From Candidatus Zixiibacteriota bacterium (lineage in GTDB: Bacteria; Zixibacteria; MSB-5A5; WJJR01), in assembly GCA_014729565.1 (NCBI GenBank), contig WJJR01000317.1, forward strand, positions 1 through 6,330: DNA of 6,330 nucleotides. The letters run 5' to 3'. Shown here piece after piece: positions 1 to 5,663 of this stretch; position 1 is the first letter of the stretch; each line of letters begins with the position of its first letter. The position numbers and the translations under genes are program-made. The notes beneath the pieces are model-generated. The model searched no databases. It had not been told where the DNA came from and worked only from the letters and a program-made list of their open reading frames with translations.

Positions 1-737
1 ACCGCCAACTCATTCAGATTGGGCAGATCGGGATTCACACGTGATACATCAGCGCCCTTCTCCACACCGGTGACAGTCGTGTCGCCCTGCCATTGCCAGA
101 GGTGCCACGTCTCCCATCCGTTGGGAATCGTAGGCGCATCGACCCCATACTCGGCCACCCACAGGGGATACTCCGCGAATTCATCTGACATATGTTGGTT
201 CCAGAAGTTTGGTGCTGTGTAAATGATCGGCTTGGTGTCGTAATGATCTTCGATGAGCGTCACAAAGCGGCGAAACCGTTCAACCAGTCCGGGCTGCGTA
301 TTGTGTCCGATCAATTCGATATCGACCACCGGCGCCAGGTCACCCTGTTCGAGTGTGACCACGCTCGTAAAGAGCTGTGCCTGTGTGTCGGGGTTGTCTT
401 CGGTGACATAGAAATGGTACGCGCCTCGGACGATACCGTGCGCCTTGAGTTCCTGCCAATGCTCGGCAAACGACGGGTCCTTTAGATCGTCGCCTTCGGT
501 CGCCTTCACAAAAGCAAACGTAAATCCCTGTTGCGCCACTGTGGCCCAGTCGACACCGCCGCTGTGATACGACACGTCGATTCCGTGGTGGACAGTCGCA
601 CCCGACAGCGCCTCTACGGAAGCCGAGTCTGTCGTGTCTCCCGTCGTGCTGGCGTTGTCTGAGTCGTATGAACAGGATGCAATTAACAACACGAGCAAAC
701 AACACATCCTGATGACGCCCAAGTGCATTCGTGACAT
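1..737 (-). CDS. GH25 (lysozyme-family) lipoprotein, C-terminus cut by window edge
   Basis: This open frame runs off the low end of the window: 245 codons are visible and probably only a few are missing. It is predicted to be a peptidoglycan muramidase of glycoside hydrolase family 25 carried on a lipid anchor. Residues 11-22 form a hydrophobic signal ending in the lipobox I-A-S-C22. Ser at +2 fits outer-membrane sorting if the cell is Gram-negative. A Ser/Thr/Asp-rich linker (about 23-48) leads to the catalytic domain from about 50. Its landmarks are HGIDVSYHSG (51-60, with the barrel Asp54), FVKATEG (76-82), RGAYHFY (104-110), VVDIE (137-141, the family's Asp/Glu pair), IIYTAPNFW (171-179), LWVAEY (192-197), WHLWQWQGD (211-219) and DVSRVN (230-235). 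The ATG at 737 has a GGGGG-type Shine-Dalgarno six bases upstream; internal ATGs at codons 4 and 11 are less well placed. All expected catalytic landmarks are present, so activity is plausible. Confidence 0.94.
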   Translation of the reverse strand, partial: MSRMHLGVIRMCCLLVLLIASCSYDSDNASTTGDTTDSASVEALSGATVHHGIDVSYHSGGVDWATVAQQGFTFAFVKATEGDDLKDPSFAEHWQELKAHGIVRGAYHFYVTEDNPDTQAQLFTSVVTLEQGDLAPVVDIELIGHNTQPGLVERFRRFVTLIEDHYDTKPIIYTAPNFWNQHMSDEFAEYPLWVAEYGVDAPTIPNGWETWHLWQWQGDTTVTGVEKGADVSRVNPDLPNLNELA

Positions 738-861
738 GAATGTCCCCCTTCTATCATCCACGGGTCTTTATCGGCGTATTGTCAATGACATGACAGTCCG
801 CGGCAGCCGACGTCACACAGTCGTACACCCGACGCTTGTGGTGAGCGCAGCCGAACCATCA

Positions 862-909
862 GTAGGTGCGGCTCTTAGCCGCACCGGTCCGGCTAAGAGC
901 CGGACCTAC
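862..909. repeat. Nested palindrome: two adjacent mirror hairpins (REP/BIME-like)
   Basis: Two perfect hairpins sit side by side. The first has a 9-bp stem, GGTGCGGCT (865-873) with AGCCGCACC (877-885), and a CTT loop. The second has a 9-bp stem, GGTCCGGCT (886-894) with AGCCGGACC (898-906), and an AAG loop. The pair is flanked by GTA (862-864) and TAC (907-909), so the whole 48 bp is also one large inverted repeat with 24-bp arms. The arms differ only where hairpin one has G868-C882 and hairpin two has C889-G903. That is one base pair swapped, so both hairpins keep full pairing. There is no T-tract on either side, so it is not a standard terminator. The layout resembles paired REP units (BIMEs) or a small mobilised palindrome; no other copy is visible in this window. 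Confidence 0.85.
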
Positions 910-1016
910 GCGAGGTTACAATTCATTCGTTTGGTGGCTAAGCATGGTCCGGAAACAAGACACGACTTTGTCAACGCGCCCATCAGTCGGGTGATTCAGA
1001 AACACCGCGCCCGCTG

Positions 1017-1032
1017 AACCGTTTCAACGGTT
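1017..1032 (-). other. Short stem-loop downstream of the kinase gene
   Basis: AACCGTT (1017-1023) pairs with AACGGTT (1026-1032), about 20 bases beyond the kinase stop. The realistic form is a 6-bp stem with a 4-base loop. Between it and the stop lies a weaker stem, TCCTT/AAGGA with a 3-base loop (about 1040-1052). Neither is followed by a T-run on the minus strand, so intrinsic termination is doubtful. They may instead protect the 3' end of the kinase transcript. Confidence 0.35.
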
Positions 1033-1053
1033 GTCAATATCCTTGAAAAGGAA

Positions 1054-3000
1054 TCAGCCCTGCCGAACCGGCAACACCACCGTAAACCGGCTCCCCTTGC
1101 CGACTTCACTCTCGACACGAATCTCGCCACCGTGCTTCTGCACGATGTTATATGACGTGAACAGACCCAGCCCCGCCTTGATCCGCGATCCGCGCTTCGA
1201 GAAACTGGGATCGAACAACTGACGAACCTGCTCGGCGGGGATACCCACGCCCGAATCGGCAATCTCGACATGCACGTAACCGTCGTTGGCGAATGTACGC
1301 ACCGTAATCGATCCCGTCCCATCAATCGCCTGCACCGCGTTTGCTATCAGATTCATGAACACCTGATTCAGTTCACCCGGGTTGCCGGTCACCGGCGGGC
1401 AGGTATCGTACTCGGTCGTCAGACGGATGCGGTCACTGAACTCCGGTTGCAGAAGCGTCAGGGTATCGTCGAGTCCCTGACGGATGTCGACAAACTGTGT
1501 CGTGGCCTCATCCAACCGTACAAAACTCTTCAGACTGCGCACCAATTTGGTCATGCGCTCAATCGCCGCCCGGGCGACGTCACGGTTCTCGTGCATCGCA
1601 CTGATGGTGCGACGGTAGCGGTCACTGCCGCGCAACTCCTCGATTGATGAGGATGAGTCGACCAGCGATTCAGTATTCGCAACCGTGCGTGAATAGATAT
1701 CCAGTGCGCTGTCAATGGTCCCCAACGGCGTATTGAATTCATGGACAAGTGTCGACACCAACTGCCCCAAACTCGCCATCTTCTCGGTGTGGATGAGTTG
1801 AACCTGCGCTTCTCTCAACTCATTGAGCAGTTGCTCCAGCCGTTCATTGGTCTCTTTCAGTTCCACGTTGCGCAGACGTTCGATTTCCGCCTGCTGTTCG
1901 GCCGACTCGACCGCATAGGCGATCTGCAGATTCCGTACGCGCGCTTTGGTTTGATCGCCAACCACCGCGTCACGCACCCGATGGAACATCTCATGGTGAT
2001 CCAGCGCGTTGGCCAGGTCACCTGCATTCTGATAAGCGCGCGACAGCGCTTCGTGCGCCTGGAATTCTTTCGGACGTGATTTGACGTCCTGTGCAATGGT
2101 CAATGCGCGCTGCAACACGTCGATGGCGTCATCGAGCCGCCCCATACGCGTATAGAGCGTGCCCAGATTGATCAGACTGGTCGACTGCGCCTGACGGTTG
2201 CCAACTTGTTCGCGCAACCGCAGACTGTCATTATGACACTCGAGCGCCTCGGCGTAGCGTTCCTGACGTTGATAGATCGCACCCATGTCATCGAGCGCAC
2301 GCGCCTCTCCCAACGCCGCGCCCTCGTTGCGAAAGATCACCAAACTGTCGTGATGATATTGCAGTGCCTGATCGTATTCGCCGCGCATCTGATACACGCC
2401 GCCGATACCGTTGAGCGCACGCGCGCGGCCCAGAATCGCATCGCGCACCGGTTGCCGGCGCTCGGCTTCAGCGAACAGCCGCAGACACGCATTGAAATCG
2501 TCGAGCGCACGATCCAGATCGCCGGCATCGGTGTGGCCGCCCGCGAGTCCGTAGAGCGTCCAGGCTTCATTGATCAAATCGCATTCGTCGCGGAAGATCT
2601 TCAGCGCTTCCAATGAGGTGGCGTACGCGTGCTCGACATTTCCCAGACTGCGATGCACGCCGGCCAGGCCCATCAGCGTCCGTGCATACCCGTGACGGTC
2701 GTCGCTGTCCTGCAACAGGGCGCGGGCTTCCTGAAGGTGCGTCAATGCCGAATCGAGATCGGACCGGCTGTACTCCGCCCAACCGAGATACCCGAGGCCC
2801 ATCGCAATGCCCGGCTGATACCCGATACGCTGCGCCATCTCGAGCGCCTCACGCATCAACTCGGCGCCACGGTGGGGTTCGTCAATCACGACCGCCTCGC
2901 CCAAGTCGAGGAGGCAGTGAACACGCCGTGGCGTTTCCTCACCGCGCTCGGCGAGCGTCTTCAGTTCTGCTTCAAGTGTGTCCACGACCCCGGTTGGCAT
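1054..3000 (-). CDS. Soluble TPR-repeat sensor histidine kinase
   Basis: This is a 648-residue kinase expected to autophosphorylate on histidine and pass the phosphate to a response regulator. About seven TPR-like repeats at roughly 40-residue spacing fill residues 60-346 (typical cores: LNGIGGVYQMRGEYDQAL near 196-213 and LINLGTLYTRMGRLDDAI near 276-293), with a degenerate one at about 26-60. A charged coiled coil (about 350-405) links them to the catalytic part. That part has an H-box with His420 in VHEFNTPLG, an N-box (N544, N550, N554), a G1 box DSGVGIP (582-588), an F-box LFDPSFSKR (595-603) and a G2 box GLGLF (610-614). The spacer after the H-box is long, as in the HEINTPLGAI-type kinase branch. 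There is no signal peptide or membrane helix, so it is cytoplasmic and probably senses a protein partner through the TPRs. The ATG at 3000 is preferred over the TTG at 3015 because an AGGA lies seven bases upstream of it. No response regulator is in the window. Confidence 0.95.
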   Translation of the reverse strand: MPTGVVDTLEAELKTLAERGEETPRRVHCLLDLGEAVVIDEPHRGAELMREALEMAQRIGYQPGIAMGLGYLGWAEYSRSDLDSALTHLQEARALLQDSDDRHGYARTLMGLAGVHRSLGNVEHAYATSLEALKIFRDECDLINEAWTLYGLAGGHTDAGDLDRALDDFNACLRLFAEAERRQPVRDAILGRARALNGIGGVYQMRGEYDQALQYHHDSLVIFRNEGAALGEARALDDMGAIYQRQERYAEALECHNDSLRLREQVGNRQAQSTSLINLGTLYTRMGRLDDAIDVLQRALTIAQDVKSRPKEFQAHEALSRAYQNAGDLANALDHHEMFHRVRDAVVGDQTKARVRNLQIAYAVESAEQQAEIERLRNVELKETNERLEQLLNELREAQVQLIHTEKMASLGQLVSTLVHEFNTPLGTIDSALDIYSRTVANTESLVDSSSSIEELRGSDRYRRTISAMHENRDVARAAIERMTKLVRSLKSFVRLDEATTQFVDIRQGLDDTLTLLQPEFSDRIRLTTEYDTCPPVTGNPGELNQVFMNLIANAVQAIDGTGSITVRTFANDGYVHVEIADSGVGIPAEQVRQLFDPSFSKRGSRIKAGLGLFTSYNIVQKHGGEIRVESEVGKGSRFTVVLPVRQG

Positions 3001-3016
3001 CCACCTATCCTGCAAT

Positions 3017-3040
3017 TTAGCCGCGCGTGCCGGTTGGCAT
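3017..3040 (-). other. Possible 7-codon leader ORF before the kinase gene
   Basis: ATG at 3040 opens a minicistron reading Met-Pro-Thr-Gly-Thr-Arg-Gly and then TAA, ending 16 bases before the kinase ATG. Its first 11 bases (ATGCCAACCGG) repeat the first 11 bases of the kinase gene exactly, 40 bp away and in a different frame. It has no clear Shine-Dalgarno of its own. It could be a decoy or attenuating start, or simply the remains of a small duplication. Confidence 0.25.
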
Positions 3041-3048
3041 GTTGGCGG

Positions 3049-3135
3049 CTAGCTCAATAGGTAAATAACGCTGTTTGGTTCCTGCCGTTTAGCCACAGGT
3101 GTGATACTGATGAGGTCATCCACTGATGCGCCCAT
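3049..3135 (-). other. Possible 28-residue small ORF between propeller and kinase genes
   Basis: ATG at 3135 to TAG at 3049 would encode a 28-residue peptide beginning MGASVDDLISITPVAKR. It fills part of the 175-bp gap after the propeller stop. The composition looks protein-like, but there is no good Shine-Dalgarno close to the ATG (the nearest GGAGG is about 30 bases upstream) and I recognise no family. I list it as a candidate only; chance is quite possible. Confidence 0.18.
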
Positions 3136-3175
3136 GGGACCAATCCCGCCGGATTCGCCACCACCTCCGGGGCGC

Positions 3176-4324
3176 TCACTCGCCACTGGCCGCTTCCTCC
3201 GGCATCTCCTGACGTACGAATTCATGGATCAGGCCGTCGGCGGTGACAACGTAGAACTGATAGGGGTGTCCCGGACGAGCCTGGCCAAAATGGACCGAGA
3301 CGAGATCCTGACCCACCCGATACAACGGAACACGATCCCACTCCCGCGTCGTGAAATTGAACTCGAATTGGCAGTACTCGTCGCGACTTAACCCCATAAA
3401 CTCGTTATACCGCAACGAGGATTGCTTACCGATCAGATGGCTAGCACCCCCGGCCACCGGTACGCGAGACGCCTCGTCCGACTTGTGATCGAAGAACAAA
3501 TACCGGAAGTGACCGTCGTCGCCCGAATAGTAGACGGCCATATCCTTCATCGTCGGATCGGCCGAAGCCGCCATGTCGAGCACGCCGCCCGCCATGGCTG
3601 CCCACTCATCACCGGACCAGAATCCCATTGTGTCCTGTACGAGCTGATGCAGCGTGCCACTCGGCCCCGCCACGATGATGTTGAGCCCTGTTCGCTCCAT
3701 GCTGTAGACAAGATCGGTGATGCCGCCATCGATATCGGGAATCGGTCGTGTTTGCCAATCCTGGTTCATACCAATCCATAAGTTGGTTGCGTGACCGGCC
3801 TTGTCGATCACGAACAACTGGGAAATACCCTTCTTCCCGGGATTCGTTGTATGGATCGCGAGCACCGGATGATCCAGCGTCACCACCGGATTGGTCGTCC
3901 ACCCCAGTTTGGTGCGTGTCAATTCCGTGACCTGTCCATCGAGCGAACCAACATACACACGCCACTTCCGGTCATGTTGCGGAGCACCCGCAGAGACACA
4001 GCACACCGGGTGTCCGATCGCAAACGTTCGCACTGTTTCCCACGCGTCACCCACGTAACGTAATTCCGTCACCGTTCCGGACGAATCAACGGCAACCAGT
4101 AGGTTCTCATCGACCGTCTCTCCCGGACAGGCGACCACGCCGGCCAGTGACCCCAACGAGGATTCCAATACAACGCCGGCGTACTCCCAGCGGGGATTCA
4201 ACTCGGTGTATTCCGCCTCTTTAAAGTCGCCTATGTCCGTTTGCTGCATCAGCAATGGAGCGAGCACGATCACCATGAGCGTACCAAGCTGTCGTCTCAA
4301 GCGGTGTGAACGAATGTAGCGCAT
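3176..4324 (-). CDS. Exported protein, predicted seven-bladed beta-propeller
   Basis: I do not recognise a named family for this 382-residue protein. Residues 1-13 are Arg-rich (MRYIRSHRLRRQL) and 14-25 are hydrophobic, which makes an export signal; there is no lipobox Cys. After it, repeats of 45-48 residues start near 60, 105, 152, 200, 246, 292 and 339. Each has a hydrophobic strand, then a strand ending in D/G-G (SSGTVTEL 81-88, LDGQVTEL 128-135, PSGTLHQL 221-228, ADGLIHEF 362-369), then often Trp followed by a P-V type strand (W142/P146, W190/P194, W329/P333). The last repeat lacks its final strand, while residues 43-53 (NPRWEYAGVVL) resemble exactly that strand, as in propeller closure. 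ATG at 4324 is chosen for the AAAGGTG just upstream; earlier in-frame starts overlap gerW or lack a ribosome site. It probably acts outside the cytoplasm in binding or scaffolding. It lies 43 bp after gerW, likely in the same operon. Confidence 0.88.
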   Translation of the reverse strand: MRYIRSHRLRRQLGTLMVIVLAPLLMQQTDIGDFKEAEYTELNPRWEYAGVVLESSLGSLAGVVACPGETVDENLLVAVDSSGTVTELRYVGDAWETVRTFAIGHPVCCVSAGAPQHDRKWRVYVGSLDGQVTELTRTKLGWTTNPVVTLDHPVLAIHTTNPGKKGISQLFVIDKAGHATNLWIGMNQDWQTRPIPDIDGGITDLVYSMERTGLNIIVAGPSGTLHQLVQDTMGFWSGDEWAAMAGGVLDMAASADPTMKDMAVYYSGDDGHFRYLFFDHKSDEASRVPVAGGASHLIGKQSSLRYNEFMGLSRDEYCQFEFNFTTREWDRVPLYRVGQDLVSVHFGQARPGHPYQFYVVTADGLIHEFVRQEMPEEAASGE

Positions 4325-4339
4325 GCGCACCTTTCTGCG

Positions 4340-4364
4340 GCCGCCATCAAGCTGCATGGCCGGC
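4340..4364 (-). other. Intercistronic stem-loop between gerW and propeller genes
   Basis: GCCGCCAT (4340-4347, plus strand) pairs with ATGGCCGGC (4356-4364), giving an 8-bp GC-rich stem with one bulged base and an 8-base loop. In the minus-strand transcript it begins four bases after the gerW stop codon and ends just upstream of the propeller ribosome site. No T-tract follows, so it is better read as a processing, stability or translation-tuning hairpin than as a terminator. Confidence 0.45.
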
Positions 4365-4367
4365 AAA

Positions 4368-4751
4368 TTAATCCTTGTCTTTGTCGTCGTCGCTCTTCGC
4401 CTTGCCCACCAGCTTCTTGATCGCGTTGACGACTTCCGGGGTGACATCGACGATCTTATCGATGGTGGAGTGCCGCTTGGTCAGGAGCATCGATACTTTA
4501 TCTTGTTCGACCACGAGGAAAGCGACCGGATCGATCACCGCACCGCCGCCGCCGCCGCCGCCGAAACGCGGACCCTGGTCCGGCTTGCCGTCTTCGCCAC
4601 CGCCGGCGCCGAAACCAACTGAGACGCGTGTCACCGGAATGACGGTACGGTCTCCCGCCGTCACCGGCTGGCCGACCACGGTCTCGGACTTGGCCACCAC
4701 CTTCAACTCGCCAATGATACCCTGCAGCAACTCCATTACATTGTTGGACAT
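4368..4751 (-). CDS. gerW: GerW/YtfJ family protein
   Basis: This 127-residue protein matches the GerW (YtfJ) family in length and motifs. An N-terminal helix with the family's start pattern (NVMELLQGIIGELK, 4-17) is followed by ETVVGQPV (23-30), VIPVTRVSVGFGAGGG (37-52), a seven-glycine run (64-70), AVIDPVAFLVV (71-81) and a C-terminal helical part with VTPEVVNAIKKL (103-114). It ends in a charged Asp/Lys tail (119-127). In Bacillus subtilis YtfJ/GerW is a small spore protein needed for germination, but homologues occur in many bacteria that do not sporulate, where the role is unknown. The ATG at 4751 is fixed by a perfect AGGAGGT just upstream. It starts 11 bp after the DUF2953 gene, the same pairing and order as ytfI-ytfJ. 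The fit to the family is strong; a sporulation role here is not implied. Confidence 0.93.
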   Translation of the reverse strand: MSNNVMELLQGIIGELKVVAKSETVVGQPVTAGDRTVIPVTRVSVGFGAGGGEDGKPDQGPRFGGGGGGGAVIDPVAFLVVEQDKVSMLLTKRHSTIDKIVDVTPEVVNAIKKLVGKAKSDDDKDKD

Positions 4752-4754
4752 GGG

Positions 4755-4761
4755 ACCTCCT
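4755..4761 (-). promoter_or_regulatory. Strong Shine-Dalgarno for gerW
   Basis: A full AGGAGGT lies three bases before the ATG at 4751, inside the 11-bp gap after the DUF2953 stop. It decides the gerW start against the in-frame GTG at 4796, which would overlap the upstream gene. Confidence 0.85.
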
Positions 4762-4762
4762 G

Positions 4763-5449
4763 TTATGACTGCTGGAGAGCAGCCTTTAACTTCCACAACC
4801 CACGCCAGGGAAGTGTTCCCAGCGTGCGTATGATCTGATATAACGGTTCTAACGGTATCAACCGCAATGCGATATCGGCATCGACCGCGACGTGGGCACG
4901 GGTGAACTCCGGCACAAAGGCTATTCGCCAGCGCGGCAGGCTCATCTGCAATGACGGCAGCGCGGCATAGATACAGCCGGCAGCAATCCCGGTGCTGGCC
5001 GGATTATCCAACCCCATGACCAGCGCCAGTTTGGCATGGTCCAGCCGCCACGCACGGATCAGCCGACCAACCAGCTTCGCCATGTGAATCAGAACCCGGC
5101 GGAGTAATGGTCGGTGTTCCCAGAGTATCCGTCCCTTCTCACGTTCGGCAGGCCCCACCTTCTGCAGTCGCTCTCGGATCGAGGGACCTTTCTCCTTCTC
5201 CTCTTTCGGCTCTTTCGGCGCTTCCTCTTTTGGCTTCTTCTCCTCTATCCCGGAGGCAATTTTCAGGCCGGCAAAACGGACCGCCGAGTCGCCGGTGAGG
5301 AAATTCAGATGAACGTGGATGAGGACATACCGGATATCAATCTGCCCCCGCCCGGGCCACATCTGAAACCGGACCCGCAACGGCCACAGCAGCAACACGA
5401 TGCCCAGAAAAACGATTACAGCGGCGATGATGAGGAGTACGTCCAGCAT
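4763..5449 (-). CDS. DUF2953 domain membrane protein (YtfI-like)
   Basis: This 228-residue protein has one N-terminal membrane helix (LLIIAAVIVFLGIVLLLWPL, 5-24) directly followed by a short beta-rich stretch (RVRFQMWPGRGQIDIRYVLIHVHL within 25-48). A highly charged Lys/Glu linker comes next (69-88), then a basic helical region (90-135), then a C-terminal domain with GLDNPASTGIAAGCIYAAL (146-164). That Gly-x-Asp-x-Pro-x-x-Thr-Gly pattern is typical of DUF2953 proteins such as B. subtilis YtfI. The bulk of the protein may lie on one membrane face; the biochemical role is unknown. It leads the probable operon DUF2953-gerW-propeller. The start is uncertain: ATG at 5449 puts the membrane helix at the N-terminus as in the family and has AGAGG about 13 bases upstream, while an in-frame GTG at 5479 would add ten residues. 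Confidence 0.88.
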   Translation of the reverse strand: MLDVLLIIAAVIVFLGIVLLLWPLRVRFQMWPGRGQIDIRYVLIHVHLNFLTGDSAVRFAGLKIASGIEEKKPKEEAPKEPKEEKEKGPSIRERLQKVGPAEREKGRILWEHRPLLRRVLIHMAKLVGRLIRAWRLDHAKLALVMGLDNPASTGIAAGCIYAALPSLQMSLPRWRIAFVPEFTRAHVAVDADIALRLIPLEPLYQIIRTLGTLPWRGLWKLKAALQQS

Positions 5450-5485
5450 GTTTCCGATGCCACCTCTGCGGGGGTACACAACTCG

Positions 5486-5513
5486 TTGACACCCCCAATA
5501 TAAGGACTATCGG
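5486..5513 (+). promoter_or_regulatory. Possible promoter in the divergent intergenic region
   Basis: A perfect TTGACA (5486-5491) is followed after 16 bases by a weak TATCGG (5508-5513). It points toward the plus-strand lipoprotein and would leave a leader of about 145 bases. On the opposite strand a TATATT (5498-5503, minus) could serve as a -10 for the DUF2953 operon, without a good -35. The two would overlap, allowing joint control, but both are weak calls. Confidence 0.25.
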
Positions 5514-5663
5514 CAGGCCCGTGGGCGTTTCCGGTGAGAAACAGGGGGCTTCGCCCGACAAGCGCAACCGCTTCGGCGGCTATATTCGCGAAAAAGCCTG
5601 AATCGGGCACGGTCAGTGTCCGATACAACTAAGAGGGTGAAAAACACGGGCCACGAGGGCTGT

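Larger units (their letters stand above)
738..1053. other. 316-bp intergenic region between kinase and lysozyme genes
   Basis: This stretch lies downstream of the kinase stop and upstream of the lysozyme start, both on the minus strand. It holds the nested palindrome at 862-909 and, close to the kinase stop, a short stem-loop at 1017-1032. A perfect TTGACA hexamer reads on the minus strand at 780-785, but no convincing -10 element follows at normal spacing, so I do not call a promoter. A plus-strand open frame across 634-1017 shows no family resemblance, and its first part overlaps the lysozyme gene. I see no further gene. Confidence 0.7.

Noticed and set aside
340..705. Minus-strand open frame of 121 codons across the lysozyme gene
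   Set aside because: It is in another frame of the same strand; the GH25 frame, with all its family motifs, is the coding one.
780..785. Perfect TTGACA on the minus strand upstream of the lysozyme gene
   Set aside because: No acceptable -10 element lies 16-18 bases downstream, so I do not call it a promoter.
862..909. Rho-independent terminator at the nested palindrome
   Set aside because: The hairpins are strong, but no T-tract follows on either strand and they lie about 145 bases past the kinase stop.
634..1017. Plus-strand open frame of 127 codons in the lysozyme-kinase gap
   Set aside because: It overlaps the lysozyme signal region, runs through the palindrome and shows no protein family features.
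2629..3060. Plus-strand open frame of 143 codons opposite the kinase N-terminal region
   Set aside because: It is a shadow of the TPR-coding strand, as are the plus-strand frames at 1270-1647, 1741-2079, 2206-2616 and 2613-3020; none has a recognisable domain.
3176..4447. Longer start for the propeller gene (codon at 4447 or ATG at 4357)
   Set aside because: The first would overlap gerW by about 80 bases and bury the signal peptide behind 41 residues; the second has no ribosome site and would translate through the intercistronic hairpin.
4543..4563. (CCG)7 triplet run
   Set aside because: It encodes the glycine run that is a normal conserved part of GerW proteins; it might slip, but it is not an independent repeat element.
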